Assembly: GCA_017441925.1 (NCBI GenBank)
Contig: JAFRUE010000003.1
Span: 1 to 64,000, forward strand
From: Bacillota bacterium
GTDB lineage: Bacteria > Bacillota > Clostridia > Lachnospirales > Bianqueaceae
Direction: 5' to 3'
Length of the DNA stretch: 64,000 nucleotides
Shown here: one piece after another, positions 62,749 to 64,000 of the stretch
Position numbering within the stretch: position 1 is the first letter of the stretch
Layout of the letters: each line of letters starts with the position of its first letter
Translations under genes and position numbers: made by a program
The notes under the pieces: generated by a model
What the model was told of the DNA's origin: nothing
Seen by the model: only the letters and a program-made list of their open reading frames with translations
The model's database searches: none

Positions 62749-64000
62749 TTAATCTTCAAATTCCGGACGGTCGATCTTGGTCAGCTTCCGGTTGAGCTCT
62801 TTAACGAACTCTTCCGTATGCTTTACGGGAGAACGGTCAAAGCAGCGGACAAGCGCGGTGCCGGACTTCTGATAACGTTCTGTCGTCAGCTCAGGGACCT
62901 CCTGCTGCAGGATTGCCCAGGCTTCCGGAACCGTGTACAGATTGCGCATCTCGTCCAGGATCGACAGTTTACCCTCCGGGAACAGCTCTTCCGACTTGCC
63001 GGCGCCTGTCACCCAGTCACGGACCTGAATACCGGGATTCGGATTCACGTAGATATAACTCTCCTCGGGCTCGTCTTTCCGCTCGATCTCCATGGAATCC
63101 GTCAAAGCTCCGGACTGTGCCGTGATCACGTTGATGCCCTTCTCGAGCGGCACGTTCTCAAACGTGAATACATATTGTCCGCTCTGCGTCCCGAACGGCA
63201 CGCCGTTTACAAAAAGCGTCACGCTGCCCTGGTTGCTGTACGCTTTTACGCGGATCTGCTCTTCCGTCCTGACCGCGAAACGTCTCTCGCACAGATGTAC
63301 GAAAGGCTCATCCGACCAGTTGGCCTTGTAATAATAGAACGCGTCCTTACGGGTCTTGCGGTCGAACGTGACCAGTCCCTTGCGGTTCTGTCCGAGCAGC
63401 GGTTCGAATGCTCTGTGCGGGCTGGAGAAATCGAACATGTTCCAGATGAAGCTTCCCCAGATCCACTCGTGTCCTGTAATCGACGGATAGGTCGCTTCAT
63501 GGAACGTCGTCTGATACTCTTCGGAATAATCCTCGCGCTTCGGATTTGCCTGATGCAGGGTCGTCCGGCAGTCCACACCGTATTCGCTGATGCCGATCGG
63601 GACCTGCGGATTCACGGTATGGAACCTGTCGAAGAAATGCTCAAGCTGTCCCAGTTCGCCGTAATACCAGCCGTAGTACAGGTTATATGCCTGCATGTCG
63701 GTCACACGGTTCAGCGGGCTGTGGTGGCGGACTGTATATTCGTTCGAAGAAGCCGTGATCGCGTCGGGCTTGAGTTCTTTCACGATATTGTGCAGCTTCT
63801 CGATCCTGTCGCGCATGCCGAGCGTCTCGCCCATGATGGCGACCTCGTTCTGCACGCCCCAGAAAACGATGGACGGATGGTGACGGTACTGCGTCAGCAG
63901 CTCGCGCATCTGTGTCTCCGCGTTCCGCATGATGCCCTCGTTGCCGTCCGGCATGGACAGCATCGGAATCTCCGCCCACACGAGCAGACCCATACGGTCG
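62749..64000 (-). CDS. GH2 beta-galactosidase-type enzyme, N-terminus beyond window
   Basis: 417 C-terminal codons visible; the gene continues past the window end, with Asp-Arg preceding the internal Met at 63993. GVQNEVA carries the acid/base Glu and GISEYGVD the nucleophile Glu of family GH2; GVPFGTQ and IERKDEPEESYIYV belong to C-terminal beta domains. No further substrate clue. Confidence 0.87.
   Translation of the reverse strand, partial: DRMGLLVWAEIPMLSMPDGNEGIMRNAETQMRELLTQYRHHPSIVFWGVQNEVAIMGETLGMRDRIEKLHNIVKELKPDAITASSNEYTVRHHSPLNRVTDMQAYNLYYGWYYGELGQLEHFFDRFHTVNPQVPIGISEYGVDCRTTLHQANPKREDYSEEYQTTFHEATYPSITGHEWIWGSFIWNMFDFSSPHRAFEPLLGQNRKGLVTFDRKTRKDAFYYYKANWSDEPFVHLCERRFAVRTEEQIRVKAYSNQGSVTLFVNGVPFGTQSGQYVFTFENVPLEKGINVITAQSGALTDSMEIERKDEPEESYIYVNPNPGIQVRDWVTGAGKSEELFPEGKLSILDEMRNLYTVPEAWAILQQEVPELTTERYQKSGTALVRCFDRSPVKHTEEFVKELNRKLTKIDRPEFED

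Noticed and set aside
1..64000. tRNA or rRNA genes, insertion sequences, prophage genes
   Set aside because: None of the intergenic stretches shows a cloverleaf or rRNA motif, and no transposase, integrase or phage structural motif was found among the reading frames.

Overview
The window reads as a stretch of chromosome from a moderately GC-rich Clostridia-type bacterium (Bacillota), most plausibly a gut or rumen Lachnospiraceae relative. The evidence is the gene order SRP RNA - dnaX - ybaB - recR, the gene order gdpP - rplI - dnaB, a long-form ribosome hibernation factor, strong GGAGG ribosome binding sites almost everywhere, and several plant-glycan hydrolases. The family assignment is inference. 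I see no rRNA, tRNA, insertion sequence, prophage or CRISPR array.

Layout. 1-1034: a 72-bp-period palindromic repeat and a nuclease-fold-like orphan gene. 1126-4393: SRP RNA, then dnaX, ybaB and recR. 4411-10279: carbon metabolism (short GH32 beta-fructosidase, enolase-superfamily dehydratase with a 2-hydroxyacid dehydrogenase, cupin, GH36 alpha-galactosidase-like enzyme), interrupted by a three-copy array of the same repeat. 10306-11208: a DMT exporter whose leader carries a terminator-like hairpin. 11386-18355: two copies of an ECF sigma / DUF4179 anti-sigma module, one of them running into a two-permease ABC transporter and a lipoprotein. 18526-26177: GH2, a PatB-type lyase with an APC permease, a metallo-hydrolase and oligoendopeptidase F. 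26565-27104: hpf, with DnaA-box-like sites upstream. 27383-33794: one long leftward series (solute-binding lipoprotein, OmpR-type response regulator, histidine kinase with an Asp-rich sensor, Maf, CYTH, Sel1-NERD protein). 33885-38411: metallo-hydrolase, esterase and GH31. 38608-45744: P-type ATPase, a small orphan and carBA behind an attenuator-like leader. 46004-50077: MATE exporter, M48 protease, orphan small protein, acyltransferase. 50276-52173: a compact redox set (radical SAM protein, rubredoxin, DUF1858, 2[4Fe-4S] ferredoxin). 52354-58508: rRNA/tRNA methyltransferase, C39-like protein, dnaB, rplI, gdpP. 58631-64000: alanine racemase, NAD(P)HX repair enzyme with an unusual insertion, sugar isomerase, and a GH2 enzyme cut by the window end.

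Together the genes describe a saccharolytic anaerobe. Hydrolases for alpha- and beta-galactosides, alpha-glucosides or alpha-xylosides and fructosides are scattered between housekeeping genes. Envelope or peptide stress is probably handled by the duplicated sigma/anti-sigma-ABC locus and by the two-component system. The items most worth a second look are the palindromic repeat family, the duplicated sigma/anti-sigma locus with a shared promoter palindrome, the ybaB start whose Shine-Dalgarno sequence is separated from the ATG by a hairpin, and the carAB leader.

Start codons were re-chosen wherever the longest reading frame had no ribosome binding site. All function calls rest on motifs read by eye; no database search was run.
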